A stretch of 64,000 bases of DNA from Chlamydiifrater volucris (GCF_902806995.1 NZ_LR777654.1:1054001-1118000); one strand, 5' to 3'; positions 27,450 through 38,395 are shown, numbered from the stretch's first letter. Numbers and translations: made by a program. The notes: generated from the sequence alone by a model not told the origin.

Positions 27450-27542
27450 TTATCACAAAAAATAAAATAAAAACAAAAAATTTTTATTCAAAATAATAAA
27501 AATTAAAAAGAAAATAAAAACAAAAACTTTGCCATTTTTATT

Positions 27543-30260
27543 ATGAATTTTTCTCATATAAAACGTTCTCCAACGGTTTCTGGATCTTATATTTTTAATA
27601 TTCAATTAGATCACAAATATTCAGGATTTAATCCTAAATCCCGTTCTGCCATAAATATGCAAGAAATAAGTTCTGGATTATTTGGACTAAAAAGAATCGC
27701 TAACATCATAGAACATCTTGATGCAGAAACTGTTAAGAACTTTTACAAGAAAAACAAGCTCATACTAACAGAAAACTCTTGTTCAACACCTGTTTTAAAC
27801 TTTTATGCAATCTCAAAGACAGCTACTCCAGAAACAAATACCCCTAGTATAACGCAAGAAAAGATCTTGGAAATACAAGCTAAATACGCTCCAGATTTAT
27901 TGAAATTATTAAAAACTAATTTTCCTAAATTCTTAGAAGAAACAAAAGCTGTCAGTCTATTTAAAATGGTTGAAGTAGCTTCTGCTTTAATTAAAATAGA
28001 GTCTTTGAGTTCTCAAGAATCCTTGTCTCAAGAAGACGTTCAAAAAATTCTGTCCCTTTCTTCTGTTCCAACAGAAAATGCTATGAAAACTTTTTTTGAA
28101 TCCCAAAAATCAGATGTCCTACAACCTTTACTTGAAGAGTTACGAAAACAACTAACCGAAGCTGGTATTTCAGAAGAAGAAATTACAAAGCAGATAGATT
28201 TATATAAGAACATTTTCCTTGAACAATATATAAATTCTCACGTATCTCCGTTCTTAATTCCCTACAGAAAAAGCATTAGCGAACCCTTAGCAGAAATTTC
28301 GAAAGAAATCATGCTGGCTGTAGGAAAATATACTCCCCCTAAAACCATAACTTATGAAAATCTAGAAGAAGTCAATGCACGAATTTTACTAGATTCTATA
28401 GCTTCCTCCCTGAATGATGCCATTCTATACACTCCTTCCTTAGCTACAGATCCCAAAATTCAAGACTTCCAAAAAAAAATATGGAATCTACAGTCTCAAT
28501 CTTTCTTAGAAAATAAATACAAAGAAATATATGACCTTTCTACCCAGCCAACAGATGAACTTCTAAAGCAATACTTATCACCTGCTTCAATCACCGAATA
28601 CAGGAATTCTATCTCCCGAACCTACCAGGCTATGGTGCTCAACATAAATGTTGCTAAAAGCAACATAGAGGACCAAATTAAATTATTGGAAAGTAGGGTA
28701 TCGACGTTCCAAACAGCAAAAAGTTGTTTTAACAGTTTCATCAATGGTCTGTTAGAACTGGTTAATACTAGTTCTCAAACTTCTAGAACTGTCGCTTACG
28801 GAATGCAAGCCTACTCAGCTTTCAAAAATTTATCCCAAATTTATTCCTACCTGGACGAAAAAGAAAGAAAAATTCTAGATCCCTTCCTAACAGATGGGGG
28901 ATGGAACTCAGAATCTTCCCAAGGACGCGACGGAGTCTTAGGCTTTTACCTAGGATCCAGTTCACCATCAAACAATTGGCCAGCAAAAACAATAGCATCC
29001 ATGCTCTCCGTTATGACCATATACCAAGAAATGAGTGACTACTTGCTAAATGATGCAGTTTTGACTTCAGATACATGGGGTTTACAAGAGAAAATAAAGG
29101 AAAAGGTAAATGTAATAAAGAAACTACCGTATTATAATGTGGCATTTGTCTCGGAAAAACTAAGTGAAGTGGCAAATTCCGCTAATTACCTCCAGTCTAT
29201 GTACTTAACCACTACGGAGGGGTTTTTGCAACCGAAATTTAGCTTACTTTCAGACTATTTCACCAGCATTTACTCAGAGCATAACTCTAATGAAGAACTC
29301 AAAAAAAGGCTAAAAGATTTTAACTCAAAGGCTGATGCATATCTAAATCAGCAACAAACATCAGTGTCTGAATTACAAAAAAAATCAGAAAGTCTTACCC
29401 CAGATAAAGCTCCTTTCATAAGTGAACGCTATGAAGCCATAGAAACTACTGTCGAATCATATGGCACTAACTTAGGTGCGGCCTTTTGGTCTATGGTTAC
29501 AAATTCACAATTACCAAGACAGAAGTTACTTTTAGATCCTTTAGTCAAAGAAATTAACTTCAATAATACAGCTTCCAATGCTTTGAATTCATTGCTGCAA
29601 TTAACCAGTGACTTCTCTACCTCAGCTGTGTATTACAATTTTTCGTCCTTCTTAATACAAAGCAAGGAAGGCGAAAACCTCTTCGCTGGGAATTACTATG
29701 AAACCGTAATTGCCAGAGCTACAGAAAGAGAGAATATTTCAAGAGACGTAGCAAAATGTAAACAAGCTTTAAAATTAGCAAAGGAAATACTGGAAAAAAT
29801 CAAAAACTTCCCTGGAGTAACTGAAGCTCAAAGAGAAGAAATGATTTCTGCGACATCTCAATATCTTTTCATGTTATCCACTACGATCACTCAACTTATC
29901 TTTTTGGATACACTACTGACCAGTTTAAACATAGAACCCCAACCCCAAAAAGATGACCCCAAGAAACAAAGAGATGATCTATTTAAAATTACAGCGTCCA
30001 AGGATTGGATGCCAACCCTATCATCACTGGAAGGATTCGTAACCAATGGTTACAATGACGTAGACGTAACCGGTGGTCTCGGCCCTATATTTACGCAAAT
30101 ACAAGCTGACCAACAAGACTACACAACACAAAGTCAAACACAACAATTAAATCTTCAAAACCAAATGACTGGAATCCAACAAGAATGGACTGTTGTTTCT
30201 TCGGCTTTACAGGTGTGGAATTCTATTATCACAACTCTTTCAGGACAAATTTACGAATAA
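27543..30260 (+). CDS. DUF582-family T3S effector (paralogue C, most divergent)
   Basis: A 905-residue protein on the opposite strand to the other two. The C-terminus keeps the family signature (LNLQNQMTGIQQEWTVVSSA), and NNTASNALNSLLQLT with VYYNFSSFLIQSKEG corresponds to the conserved middle. The N-terminal half is unlike paralogues A and B. It begins soon after a divergent A/T-rich promoter region and is closed by a strong terminator at 30335. Host-targeted secretion is inferred from the family. Confidence 0.88.
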   Translation: MNFSHIKRSPTVSGSYIFNIQLDHKYSGFNPKSRSAINMQEISSGLFGLKRIANIIEHLDAETVKNFYKKNKLILTENSCSTPVLNFYAISKTATPETNTPSITQEKILEIQAKYAPDLLKLLKTNFPKFLEETKAVSLFKMVEVASALIKIESLSSQESLSQEDVQKILSLSSVPTENAMKTFFESQKSDVLQPLLEELRKQLTEAGISEEEITKQIDLYKNIFLEQYINSHVSPFLIPYRKSISEPLAEISKEIMLAVGKYTPPKTITYENLEEVNARILLDSIASSLNDAILYTPSLATDPKIQDFQKKIWNLQSQSFLENKYKEIYDLSTQPTDELLKQYLSPASITEYRNSISRTYQAMVLNINVAKSNIEDQIKLLESRVSTFQTAKSCFNSFINGLLELVNTSSQTSRTVAYGMQAYSAFKNLSQIYSYLDEKERKILDPFLTDGGWNSESSQGRDGVLGFYLGSSSPSNNWPAKTIASMLSVMTIYQEMSDYLLNDAVLTSDTWGLQEKIKEKVNVIKKLPYYNVAFVSEKLSEVANSANYLQSMYLTTTEGFLQPKFSLLSDYFTSIYSEHNSNEELKKRLKDFNSKADAYLNQQQTSVSELQKKSESLTPDKAPFISERYEAIETTVESYGTNLGAAFWSMVTNSQLPRQKLLLDPLVKEINFNNTASNALNSLLQLTSDFSTSAVYYNFSSFLIQSKEGENLFAGNYYETVIARATERENISRDVAKCKQALKLAKEILEKIKNFPGVTEAQREEMISATSQYLFMLSTTITQLIFLDTLLTSLNIEPQPQKDDPKKQRDDLFKITASKDWMPTLSSLEGFVTNGYNDVDVTGGLGPIFTQIQADQQDYTTQSQTQQLNLQNQMTGIQQEWTVVSSALQVWNSIITTLSGQIYE

Positions 30261-30294
30261 GAGAATTGTCAAACCGCTTTACAACGGCAGCCCA

Positions 30295-30317
30295 AATTCT
30301 TGTTTTTCACAAGAATT
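30295..30317. other. 9-bp hairpin downstream of DUF582 gene C
   Basis: Perfect stem AATTCTTGT/ACAAGAATT with a 5-base loop. It lies 35 bp after the stop and 18 bp before the main terminator. It has no oligo-T tail on the + strand, so it is more likely a 3'-UTR stabilising element than a terminator. Confidence 0.5.
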
Positions 30318-30334
30318 GAAAACTTCTAAATAAC

Positions 30335-30363
30335 AAAAACCTCTGTCAATAACAGAGGTTTTT
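30335..30363. terminator. Bidirectional intrinsic terminator
   Basis: Perfect 12-bp stem AAAAACCTCTGT/ACAGAGGTTTTT with a 5-base loop, T-runs on both strands, between convergent genes (DUF582 gene C and the CT622-type gene). A textbook two-way Rho-independent terminator. Confidence 0.93.
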
Positions 30364-30395
30364 CTATTTTAGACATAAAAGTGATATTTTTCTTC

Positions 30396-32387
30396 TTACC
30401 TATTGGAAACCATGAACGAAGCAACGTTAATTAGGAACTGTTGAACAAACATTGGCTGAGATCTAAACTCATTGATTGTTTTCTCCAGATCTTGTTTTGT
30501 TCCTTCAACAAAATCTTTAGTTAAACCTTGGATAAATTTCTGAGCTCCCTCTTTAGGCAATTGCATATAAGGATAATCATATTTAGGAGCTTTAGAAACC
30601 TCTGTTGTCAATTTTTTCCTAATCTCTTCCAAATTAGCATTCGGGTTTTCTTTAACCATCTGCGCTAAACTTTCATACGTACTCAAAGCACCAAATAAAA
30701 CCCCTGCATTTTTTGTGTAGGATAGCATATCTCTTGTCATACGACTGTTTGTGTCACTCAAACGACCTAGAGACTGTTCTGCGTCCCTACGAGACCTATC
30801 ATCCATAAGAGGTCTTTCAAGAGATCGGGATGCAGAGGAATCTATTAATTGCTGAGCCTCTTGAGATATAGAAGAGTAATCTTGGTTTAGTTGAAGGAAA
30901 GCCTCATAACTAGTAGAAAGTGCTGAAGCTGTTTTAGAAGAGGAAACAGAGGAAATTGCGGCTAAGCTACTCCCTATTTGCGCTGCCTGAATAGGCGAAG
31001 CACCACCCATAGCAGCAGCAGCTTGCGCTATAGCTCCCATAGCAGCGGCTTGTGCCTCTGCTGTTGCAGATTTTGCCATAGCTACTTTCATAGCATCAAT
31101 GGCCCCACTTTTATCCAAAGATGAGAAGGCAGGATCCTTTGTAGCAGCCTTTTCTGCTTCACTTAACTTGTCAATAACACCTCGAAGCGTCGGTCGAACA
31201 TCTGGGTTGTCCTGATGGAATAAATCTATCATTTTTCTAAATCCATCCATAATAATAGATGCCGTTTGACTTTCAGCGGCATCTAATAAAAACCCTACCC
31301 TAGTCTGACCTATGCTCCTGCTCTTGTTCTGAGAACTACCGACACTACTGCTAGACCCACCAGTGACAATTCCTGACACAATATCATCAAAGTGGCTCTG
31401 AAGTTCTTCCAAACTCGCCAGAACGTTGTCTATCCTTTTTAAAGCATCTTGAACTGCAGGAGAAGAATCTCCAAGAGCAGACACTTTTTCTTTTAATTTG
31501 GTCACTTTGTCTATGCTAGAACTGATTTTACTTGGAGAAGCATTCGCTTGAGTTTCTCTTAAAATTGTTTCAGCTTCTTTCACTGCATCAGCTGCGGCCT
31601 GGATATGCTCAGATAATGCCGCTACTTGGCTTGCTGCTGTATCCACTCTTTTCTTTTCTTCTCCTAAAACAGGCGGAACGTTATCCCCTAGTCCCAATTT
31701 TGCTGAATCTGTTATGATTTGGGACGCGGCAGCGGAGTTTAATGAAGCATCGACTACAGCATTGTTAGCGATGTCTATAGTAGTAGCATTTCTAACTTGA
31801 TCAACAAGAGCTTCAGTTTTAGAGGCTATTTCGTCCATTTTAGTAATATAATTCATCATGGATTGAGCTGTTACGGAAAAATTTTGTATTTCCGATAGCT
31901 GCCTTTGAATATCGCTGTTCTCCGTTATTTGCCCTGCAATCCTTTTAGCTTCAGAGAATTTTGTCAACAGCGTGTTTAATTGTGCTTGAGAATCATTTAC
32001 CGTTGTGGAAGCTTTAAAACTATTAAAAGAGTCAATCGCAGATTGGTAACACGTATTAAATTGCTGTACCAATTCTTCCTGCGTAGGAGTTTCTTCAACT
32101 CCTGACGGTCCTTCTGTTCCCGAAGCTTCAGCTAATAGACTAGGAGCCACCTTTCGACTTTCTCCAGAAGCTGCAGATAGTTTGTCTAATAAGGCATTCA
32201 ATGCTGCTCGAGCTCCAGATATACGATTAAGTGTATCAAAAGCTCCGGAAGTAACCTCTTCAGTGTTCCTGAAGGAAGAAGATTTTCCTATCCCTGCAAG
32301 ATTCTGATTCTGAGCTTCAGAAAGTTCTGATAAATCTGGACCTAAAATTGGTTCTGGTTCATCGGAAGGACTAATAGGATTGACCAT
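30396..32387 (-). CDS. CT622-type T3S effector
   Basis: A 663-residue Ser/Ala-rich helical protein, equivalent by position (between DUF582 genes and a CT623-type OMP) and composition to CT622, formerly 'CHLPN 76 kDa homologue'. CT622 is secreted early in C. trachomatis infection. The first 60 residues are polar and disordered (T3S-signal-like). A Ser-rich linker lies near 345-355. The C-terminal 120 residues (DYPYMQLPKEGAQKFIQGL onward) are the best-ordered part. No signal peptide. Confidence 0.85.
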   Translation of the reverse strand: MVNPISPSDEPEPILGPDLSELSEAQNQNLAGIGKSSSFRNTEEVTSGAFDTLNRISGARAALNALLDKLSAASGESRKVAPSLLAEASGTEGPSGVEETPTQEELVQQFNTCYQSAIDSFNSFKASTTVNDSQAQLNTLLTKFSEAKRIAGQITENSDIQRQLSEIQNFSVTAQSMMNYITKMDEIASKTEALVDQVRNATTIDIANNAVVDASLNSAAASQIITDSAKLGLGDNVPPVLGEEKKRVDTAASQVAALSEHIQAAADAVKEAETILRETQANASPSKISSSIDKVTKLKEKVSALGDSSPAVQDALKRIDNVLASLEELQSHFDDIVSGIVTGGSSSSVGSSQNKSRSIGQTRVGFLLDAAESQTASIIMDGFRKMIDLFHQDNPDVRPTLRGVIDKLSEAEKAATKDPAFSSLDKSGAIDAMKVAMAKSATAEAQAAAMGAIAQAAAAMGGASPIQAAQIGSSLAAISSVSSSKTASALSTSYEAFLQLNQDYSSISQEAQQLIDSSASRSLERPLMDDRSRRDAEQSLGRLSDTNSRMTRDMLSYTKNAGVLFGALSTYESLAQMVKENPNANLEEIRKKLTTEVSKAPKYDYPYMQLPKEGAQKFIQGLTKDFVEGTKQDLEKTINEFRSQPMFVQQFLINVASFMVSNR

Positions 32388-32413
32388 AGGAAAACACCAA
32401 AAAATAGTAATTC

Positions 32414-32445
32414 TTTTTCTCTATTTTATTATAAAAAGAGAAAAA
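32414..32445 (-). promoter_or_regulatory. Hairpin overlapping a TATAAT box upstream of the CT622-type gene
   Basis: Stem TTTTTCTCT/AGAGAAAAA extended by TTTTA/TAAAA across one bulged base. The minus strand of the loop region reads TATAAT (32433-32428), about 41 bases before the start codon. It is a plausible -10 box for the leftward gene, but no good -35 is seen 16-18 bp upstream. The dyad may be an operator. Confidence 0.35.
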
Positions 32446-32484
32446 TAACCCTATTAATAAAAACCGAACAATTATAAAAAAAGA

Positions 32485-32508
32485 AGAGGCTCTATTAAAA
32501 GAGCCTCT
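32485..32508 (-). terminator. Intrinsic terminator of the CT623-type gene
   Basis: On the minus strand, stem AGAGGCTCT/AGAGCCTCT with a 6-base loop is followed by TCTTTTTTT, 15 bases after the CT623-type stop codon. Classic Rho-independent form. Confidence 0.92.
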
Positions 32509-32522
32509 ACAAAGAAAGTAAA

Positions 32523-33827
32523 TTAGAAAGCAGAAATTAATCCCACATCAAACTTTCTATAAGTGAAATCACTGCCCAACTTATCATTTTCCGGCCTGGA
32601 ATAAGCGCCGTAAGCTCTAAAAGACAAAGAATTTGTAATGCCAACAGCAAATAGACCCGATACACCCTTGTAATTTGTAAACCCGTTAGCATCCTTAGGA
32701 TCGTAATTTCCTGCTACAGCTTGAGCAAACCAATATTTAAGACTATTACCCCGACCTATTCCAGAAACATCAATCTCCGGAACTGCCAAAGCTTCAACAA
32801 CTTCGTAACGCACTGTAACAGACCAGTCCCCAGCTTTACGTAAGGATCCCAGAGTTCCTCCAACAAACCACGCTAGATTTTCCTTCTTATTCAAAGTTGT
32901 TGTCGTGGCTTTAGCCAAATAGTTTGTTAAAACAGCGCCATACAGATAAATGGATTTTCTCTTCCCTTTTCCCCAAGGCATAGAAGATCGATTCCCCAAG
33001 AGAAACTGACCAACAAGATACTCATATTTCTGTGGCAAAGCCGCACCCTTCACAGGTTTTTTAACCTGTTGATCTTCACTTAGGGTCTCAGGCTTAAAGG
33101 AGTTCCAGTCGATAATGCTGTATTTCATTAAAAAGTTTGCAGGAAGATTACTTAAAATTCCTTCCGCAACCCACGCATAATGCTTGGTAGCCATGTTCAC
33201 AACAAAGGGCCCCCCATGAACAATAACTTGCCACGGTAAAGCTTTCGCAATTCTTTTCGAACAATACAGATGTATTCCGTCGAATTGGCTTGAAAATTGT
33301 ACTTCTGACTCGAACATATCCCCCAACCCAGATCTCCCTATCTCAATGAAAAAATCTGACTTAGTAACTGGATTCCTAAACAAACGGTAACCAATAAAAG
33401 CTCTGTCTATATCGACCCCTGCAGCCGTATTTTCTCCTCCAGCAACAGCGGCCCAACGCATTTTGGACGTCATCCAGTTATTTTCTGCTAAGTAACTCAT
33501 GTACATATTAAATTCGCTACGATAGCGGTTAATGGGCAAAAGCTTCTTTGTATCCGCAAACGTGCCTTTGTCTTTTGAGTCCTTTATGTCTTCCTTGGCA
33601 TATATCCAGCGAGCTCGAACATCTCCAGCTAATCTTAAAACACCACCTCGACCTCTAGTTTCTACATAACCCCTCTTGGTCACATATTCTTGGATATCGC
33701 TCCAAGAAACGGCCAAGTTATCTTTGGTTCTCTTCGTCGTGGTTGCGAACTGGTCAGAAGCTAAAGCTGAAAATGAATTTCCCAGAAGACTGCTTCCAAG
33801 AAAGAAGCACAAAAAGTTTTTTCTCAT
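32523..33827 (-). CDS. CT623-type outer-membrane beta-barrel protein
   Basis: A 434-residue protein. I chose the ATG at 33827, which has GGAG 6 bases upstream; a TTG at 33839 would add four residues. An N-terminal signal peptide (KNFLCFFLGSSLLGNSFSALA) probably cleaves after ALA. The mature protein alternates short aromatic strands and turns, and ends in Phe (FDVGLISAF), the C-terminal signature of outer-membrane barrels. Position next to CT622 and murJ matches CT623. Function unknown; porin-like transport or adhesion is possible. Confidence 0.85.
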   Translation of the reverse strand: MRKNFLCFFLGSSLLGNSFSALASDQFATTTKRTKDNLAVSWSDIQEYVTKRGYVETRGRGGVLRLAGDVRARWIYAKEDIKDSKDKGTFADTKKLLPINRYRSEFNMYMSYLAENNWMTSKMRWAAVAGGENTAAGVDIDRAFIGYRLFRNPVTKSDFFIEIGRSGLGDMFESEVQFSSQFDGIHLYCSKRIAKALPWQVIVHGGPFVVNMATKHYAWVAEGILSNLPANFLMKYSIIDWNSFKPETLSEDQQVKKPVKGAALPQKYEYLVGQFLLGNRSSMPWGKGKRKSIYLYGAVLTNYLAKATTTTLNKKENLAWFVGGTLGSLRKAGDWSVTVRYEVVEALAVPEIDVSGIGRGNSLKYWFAQAVAGNYDPKDANGFTNYKGVSGLFAVGITNSLSFRAYGAYSRPENDKLGSDFTYRKFDVGLISAF

Positions 33828-33983
33828 AACTCTCCACAAATAGGTATTTATCTATCAAGACGCCGTAAGCAATACAGGACAGCTTTTCGCAATGATATCT
33901 CCGATCATTCGAAACAGACAAAGGAGAGTTTCGTTAGCAAAGAAAAAACACAACTGACTCTCGTAAAAGTAGGATAAGAAACC

Positions 33984-35627
33984 CTAGTTCTCTTTCTCTT
34001 CCATCAGCTGTTCACTTTGCCGCAAAACCCCTCCACGACCTTTCCAGTAATCGAAAGAAGTCAAATTGAGAAGATCCTCAGTCCCGAAGAGTTTGGCAAA
34101 TATGAACAAAAAAGCCAAGAAAATGCCGCTTTCTGAACAAAAAGCAAAGCACTGAGAGTATATTGCGGAAACGGAAAAAGCCTCTTTAGAAGTTAGTGAG
34201 TGTGCCCATATTACATTTGTGGTATGAGTAAGAACATTTATCCCCACTGTTGTCCATGCTGCCACTAATGTTGTAAAAACTACTTTAACCGCTCTTGACA
34301 ACGTCATAAAGAGGATTCCCTTGTAAGCTTCCTGCCTCTTCCCTGAATATGCCCATAAAAGAAACAACTGTCCCCATGACACTACAGAGGTAGCTAATGA
34401 TACCCCATAGACATCATGAAAGAGATGCCCCAGTAAGAAGCTCAAGCAAATATTAGATATAGCCGTCGCCACACCTATGAGTAGGGGCACAGTGTATTTC
34501 CTATCTGCATAAAACAGCACAGAAACCAGGGCACTTAGTGCCATAGGAATAATACTTCCTCCATATCCCCAAAGGACTTTGACTATCGCTAAAACAGCTT
34601 CTCTAGAGAATTGCCCATGTTCATACAACATTCTGACTCCAGGCATAGCTAATAGGAATAGTCCTATGGTCATAACAATCATCACAGATATCGTGAGATT
34701 GAGAGCAAAAATAAGTAAATCTGGACCATTTCTATTATCTTTTTTCTGCACACAACGAGAAATGGCGGGCAATAACACGGTGAATACCCCGAGTCCAAAA
34801 AGATGTATTGGCAACTGTTGTATACGCGCTGCGTACCAGAGATATAACGGGCCTACAGGATTGATATATTTCGCAATAAACATATCGCTCATTGTGTTGA
34901 TTTGAAAAACAGCACTATTTAGTAGTCCTAATGACAGTGGAGCTAAAACTTTTTTAATACTATCAACCTTTTTCGGTTTTGTGTTCCATTGAGACAGGAA
35001 TTTTTTAACTCCGGGAACTGTAACAAACCATTCCAAAACAAAACCGCAAGTAATGATCACAGCTATACGGACAATTCCAACCTTTGGTGGCACATTACGG
35101 TTGGCTACTACAGAAGCAATCCATAGGAGATTTACCAAGGAAGGAGCTAATCCTACTCCAAGAAATTTTTTTTCACAGTGGAGTAATGTTGCATTTACCG
35201 TGTAAAACAGAAGAAATATTCCTGCAGGCAACATGATCATTGTTAATAAGAGAACATCCGAAGAATAGTTAAGAGCCTTGTATCGGTACAGCAACCCAGC
35301 TTCTATCAAAAGAGTAAATGAAACAGAAAAACAAGCAAAAAATTTGAAAAATCTTTTAAAGAAGAACGCTGCTCTATTGGGATCTTGAGATCTTAAATAT
35401 TCAAAATAAGGGATGAAAGCTGTCCCCAGCACGTTCCCGCCTAAAATTTTTCTGAGCATAAAAATCATGCGAAAAGATATCCAGAAAGTAGCTACCAGAG
35501 GATCTGCCCCAAAATAAGTCGCCATGACTATCTCTCTGGCCATACCCGTAATCCTACTGAATAAAGTTCCAGAAAGAACATTAAAAACAGATCCCGCAAC
35601 AGATTTTTGTCCATCTTTCTTGTTCAT
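33984..35627 (-). CDS. murJ: Lipid II flippase MurJ (MviN)
   Basis: A 547-residue polytopic membrane protein of the MOP/MviN family. The N-terminal signature is [18 protein letters not shown], followed by about 14 hydrophobic segments. It flips lipid II for the septal peptidoglycan ring chlamydiae make during division, in concert with MreC (46.3 kb). It is divergent from nfo with a 53-bp gap. Confidence 0.94.
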   Translation of the reverse strand: MNKKDGQKSVAGSVFNVLSGTLFSRITGMAREIVMATYFGADPLVATFWISFRMIFMLRKILGGNVLGTAFIPYFEYLRSQDPNRAAFFFKRFFKFFACFSVSFTLLIEAGLLYRYKALNYSSDVLLLTMIMLPAGIFLLFYTVNATLLHCEKKFLGVGLAPSLVNLLWIASVVANRNVPPKVGIVRIAVIITCGFVLEWFVTVPGVKKFLSQWNTKPKKVDSIKKVLAPLSLGLLNSAVFQINTMSDMFIAKYINPVGPLYLWYAARIQQLPIHLFGLGVFTVLLPAISRCVQKKDNRNGPDLLIFALNLTISVMIVMTIGLFLLAMPGVRMLYEHGQFSREAVLAIVKVLWGYGGSIIPMALSALVSVLFYADRKYTVPLLIGVATAISNICLSFLLGHLFHDVYGVSLATSVVSWGQLFLLWAYSGKRQEAYKGILFMTLSRAVKVVFTTLVAAWTTVGINVLTHTTNVIWAHSLTSKEAFSVSAIYSQCFAFCSESGIFLAFLFIFAKLFGTEDLLNLTSFDYWKGRGGVLRQSEQLMEEKEN

Positions 35628-35680
35628 TAATATTTTTCTCTCCTTATATACTCCAGAGTGAACTGTATCGTTTTTTAATC

Positions 35681-36547
35681 ATGAAAATAATCGCACATCC
35701 AGACAAACCTCTTTTGGGAGCCCATACGTCAACGGCAGGCGGGTTACATAACGCTCTTATAGAGGGTCAAGAAATAGGGGCATCTACTGTTCAATTATTC
35801 ACAGCAAACCAGCGGCAATGGCGAAGAAAACCATTAAAGGAAGAGGCCATCGCAGAGTTTTTTCGAATCAAAGAGCAAACAAACCTAACCTACCTCATGA
35901 GCCACGCTAGTTACTTAATCAACCCAGGCTCTCCGAACCGAGAAACTTTAACAAAAAGCCGCGAATGTTTGTACCAGGAAATTCAAGACTGCATTTCTTT
36001 GGGAATCAGTTTCGTTAACTTTCATCCGGGAGCAGCTTTAGATACCTCTAAAGGACAGTGTCTTGATACAATCATTCAAAGCTTTCTTTTAACTGCTCCT
36101 TTGTTTGAACAATCTCCCTCTCTGATGGTTCTATTAGAAACTACTGCAGGCCAAGGCTCATTGGTGGGTAGCTCTTTTGAGGAACTTGCTTACCTTGTAA
36201 ACGGGTTAAAAAACTTTGTTCCTATCGGAGTTTGTCTAGATACATGCCACGTTTTTGCCGCAGGATATGACATCTCGACGCCAGAGGGCTGGAACTCTGT
36301 ATTGAACCATTTTGATTCAACTATAGGTCTTGCCTATCTTCGAGCCTTCCATCTGAATGACTCTGTCTTCCCTTGCGGCAAGAACAAAGACCGCCACGCC
36401 CCTTTAGGAGAAGGCTTTATAGGACTAAAATGCTTTGAATTTTTGATGAACGATCCAAGAACTCGAATTATCCCCAAGTACCTGGAAACTCCCGGCGGGC
36501 CAGATTTATGGCAGAAGGAAATCCGGATACTTAAAGAGCTCGCATGA
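35681..36547 (+). CDS. nfo: Endonuclease IV
   Basis: A 288-residue AP endonuclease of the TIM-barrel Nfo family. Metal-ligand motifs visible are [39 protein letters not shown] and FHLNDS. It repairs abasic sites. Normal length; ATG at 35681. Confidence 0.96.
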   Translation: MKIIAHPDKPLLGAHTSTAGGLHNALIEGQEIGASTVQLFTANQRQWRRKPLKEEAIAEFFRIKEQTNLTYLMSHASYLINPGSPNRETLTKSRECLYQEIQDCISLGISFVNFHPGAALDTSKGQCLDTIIQSFLLTAPLFEQSPSLMVLLETTAGQGSLVGSSFEELAYLVNGLKNFVPIGVCLDTCHVFAAGYDISTPEGWNSVLNHFDSTIGLAYLRAFHLNDSVFPCGKNKDRHAPLGEGFIGLKCFEFLMNDPRTRIIPKYLETPGGPDLWQKEIRILKELA

Positions 36548-36593
36548 GACTATCAAGCGAGCCCTTAGTTGACAAACAAGCCTGCGTTCTTGC

Positions 36594-37223
36594 CTACGTC
36601 CTGTGAGACAGGAACTCACAGATTAGAGGCACGTTAATAGGCAAAGGAAGTTGCCCCTCTACTTGATCAGCTTCTGGAGAAGAAACCAACACCCCTTTAT
36701 ACTTAGACTTATCCAAAGATATGTAAGAAGGCAGGGAGGACTCATCCTTAGCTTCCAGCGCCTCACAGACCATCTTCATACGCTTGGATTTCTCACCTAA
36801 AGTAATCTCCATTCCTGGGCGCACAAAAAAAGACCTCCTATCAACTCTCTTCCCATTAACCAAAACATGCCCATGAGAAACCAGTTGTTGTGCAGCAAAG
36901 ATTGTTTTGGCAAAACCCATTCTATAAACAAGATTATCCAATCGGCACTCAAACCTTTCCAAAAACAACTGAGCGGTATTCCCGTTCTTCCTCTCAGCTT
37001 CTTTGAAAGCCTTGACCAGTTGTCTCTCCATGACCATGCCGTAGCAGGCCTTCAATTTCTGCTTCTCTTCCAACTGAGCTCCGTACTCAGATTTTTTTCT
37101 TCTTTGCGCTCCGTGCTGTCCTGGAGGGTTCGCCTTTCGCAAGAGAGGATTGCGGCTTCTACCAAAAATGTTTGCTCCGAACCGACGAGCTATTCTGTTC
37201 TTAGGACCACAATATCGAGCCAT
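36594..37223 (-). CDS. rpsD: 30S ribosomal protein S4
   Basis: A 209-residue protein starting [19 protein letters not shown], the classic S4 start, with AAGGTGG 3 bases ahead of the ATG. An upstream in-frame ATG (37262) would add 13 unlike-S4 residues and is rejected. The S4 RNA-binding domain is at about 98-160 ([12 protein letters not shown]). It binds 16S rRNA and starts 30S assembly. Confidence 0.97.
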   Translation of the reverse strand: MARYCGPKNRIARRFGANIFGRSRNPLLRKANPPGQHGAQRRKKSEYGAQLEEKQKLKACYGMVMERQLVKAFKEAERKNGNTAQLFLERFECRLDNLVYRMGFAKTIFAAQQLVSHGHVLVNGKRVDRRSFFVRPGMEITLGEKSKRMKMVCEALEAKDESSLPSYISLDKSKYKGVLVSSPEADQVEGQLPLPINVPLICEFLSHRT

Positions 37224-37370
37224 TATCCACCTTATAGTTCTTGCCATGGACTCAAGGTCCACGACGTTCCATATCGAATGATCAAAAATACGAGTTAGTG
37301 CATCATTCTATTACTCGAAGGGAATTTTCTACAATGGAATTATTTTCCTCTTTCTGCTAAGCTCGTCCCC

Positions 37371-38327
37371 ATGAAAAAAGATTATTATGCTCTAGCTTAT
37401 TATTTATTTACTAAAGTCGAAGACCCTCACCTGGAGGTCGCCTTGCATAAGGAACTGTTCCGAGGGATGGACGTCAGTTGTCGCATTTACATCTCAGAAG
37501 AGGGTATTAATGGCCAGTTTAGTGGTTTTTTGCCGGACGCTGAAGCGTACATGGCCTGGTTAAAAAAACGCCCGGCGTTTTCGTCTGTAAAGTTTAAAAT
37601 TCACCACATCAGGGAGAATATTTTTCCCAGGGTGACTGTCAAATACAGGAAGGAGTTAGTGGCCCTCGGCTGTCGCGTAGATGTTTCCAAGGGAGGAGGG
37701 CACGTTTCTCCCGGCGAGTGGAAAGAAATGTTAGATGATCCTAAATTTTTAATTTTGGATGTTCGTAATAATTACGAAACCAAAATAGGGCACTTTGAGA
37801 ACGCTGTTCTTCCAGATATATCCACCTTTAGAGAATTTCCTGACTACGCAGACAAGCTCTCCAAAGAATACGACCCAGCGACAACCCCCGTAATGATGTA
37901 TTGTACTGGAGGGATCCGCTGCGAGTTGTATTCTTCCTTGCTTAAAGACAGAGGATTCAAGGAAGTTTACCAGCTAGACGGCGGGGTTATCGCATACGGA
38001 AATCAAATTGGTGATGACAAGTGGAGGGGTAAACTTTTTGTTTTTGATGATAGGTTAGCCATTCCAATTGATGAAAAAGCGCCACCTAGAGATCCTATTG
38101 TTCAGTGTTCTTCGTGCGGAAAATTAAGCGACCTCTATTATAACTGTGCAAACGCAGATTGTAATACACTGTTTCTAAGTTGTCCTGATTGTGTGCGGAC
38201 ATCCAGAGGATGTTGTAGTGAGCAGTGCCGAAATTCTCCAAGAGTCCGCTCCTTTGATGAAAACAGAGGCAATAAGCCTTTCAGAAGAGCCCACCTGGAG
38301 AAAATAGCAGTAGCCTCCGAACAATAA
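37371..38327 (+). CDS. trhO: tRNA uridine(34) hydroxylase TrhO (rhodanese-like)
   Basis: A 318-residue UPF0176-type protein with an acylphosphatase-like N-domain (about 1-95), a rhodanese domain (about 115-215) with active-site Cys178 in MMYCTGGIRCE, and a Cys-rich tail (CSSCGKL, CPDCVRTSRGCC) likely to bind zinc. In E. coli TrhO makes 5-hydroxyuridine at tRNA position 34. It is convergent with the transporter gene to its right. Confidence 0.93.
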   Translation: MKKDYYALAYYLFTKVEDPHLEVALHKELFRGMDVSCRIYISEEGINGQFSGFLPDAEAYMAWLKKRPAFSSVKFKIHHIRENIFPRVTVKYRKELVALGCRVDVSKGGGHVSPGEWKEMLDDPKFLILDVRNNYETKIGHFENAVLPDISTFREFPDYADKLSKEYDPATTPVMMYCTGGIRCELYSSLLKDRGFKEVYQLDGGVIAYGNQIGDDKWRGKLFVFDDRLAIPIDEKAPPRDPIVQCSSCGKLSDLYYNCANADCNTLFLSCPDCVRTSRGCCSEQCRNSPRVRSFDENRGNKPFRRAHLEKIAVASEQ

Positions 38328-38395
38328 GAAACGAGTGCCTGCGTTTTTATTCCCTGCTTGTTGGGAGAGGCTTGTGTTACAGTCTCTCTCGCTCT

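Noticed and set aside
37224-37262. Longer rpsD start
   Set aside because: S4 proteins begin MARYCGPK, and the ideal Shine-Dalgarno serves that ATG.
38100-38240. TrhO C-terminal cysteines as an independent zinc-finger gene
   Set aside because: In frame with the rhodanese domain and usual in TrhO proteins.
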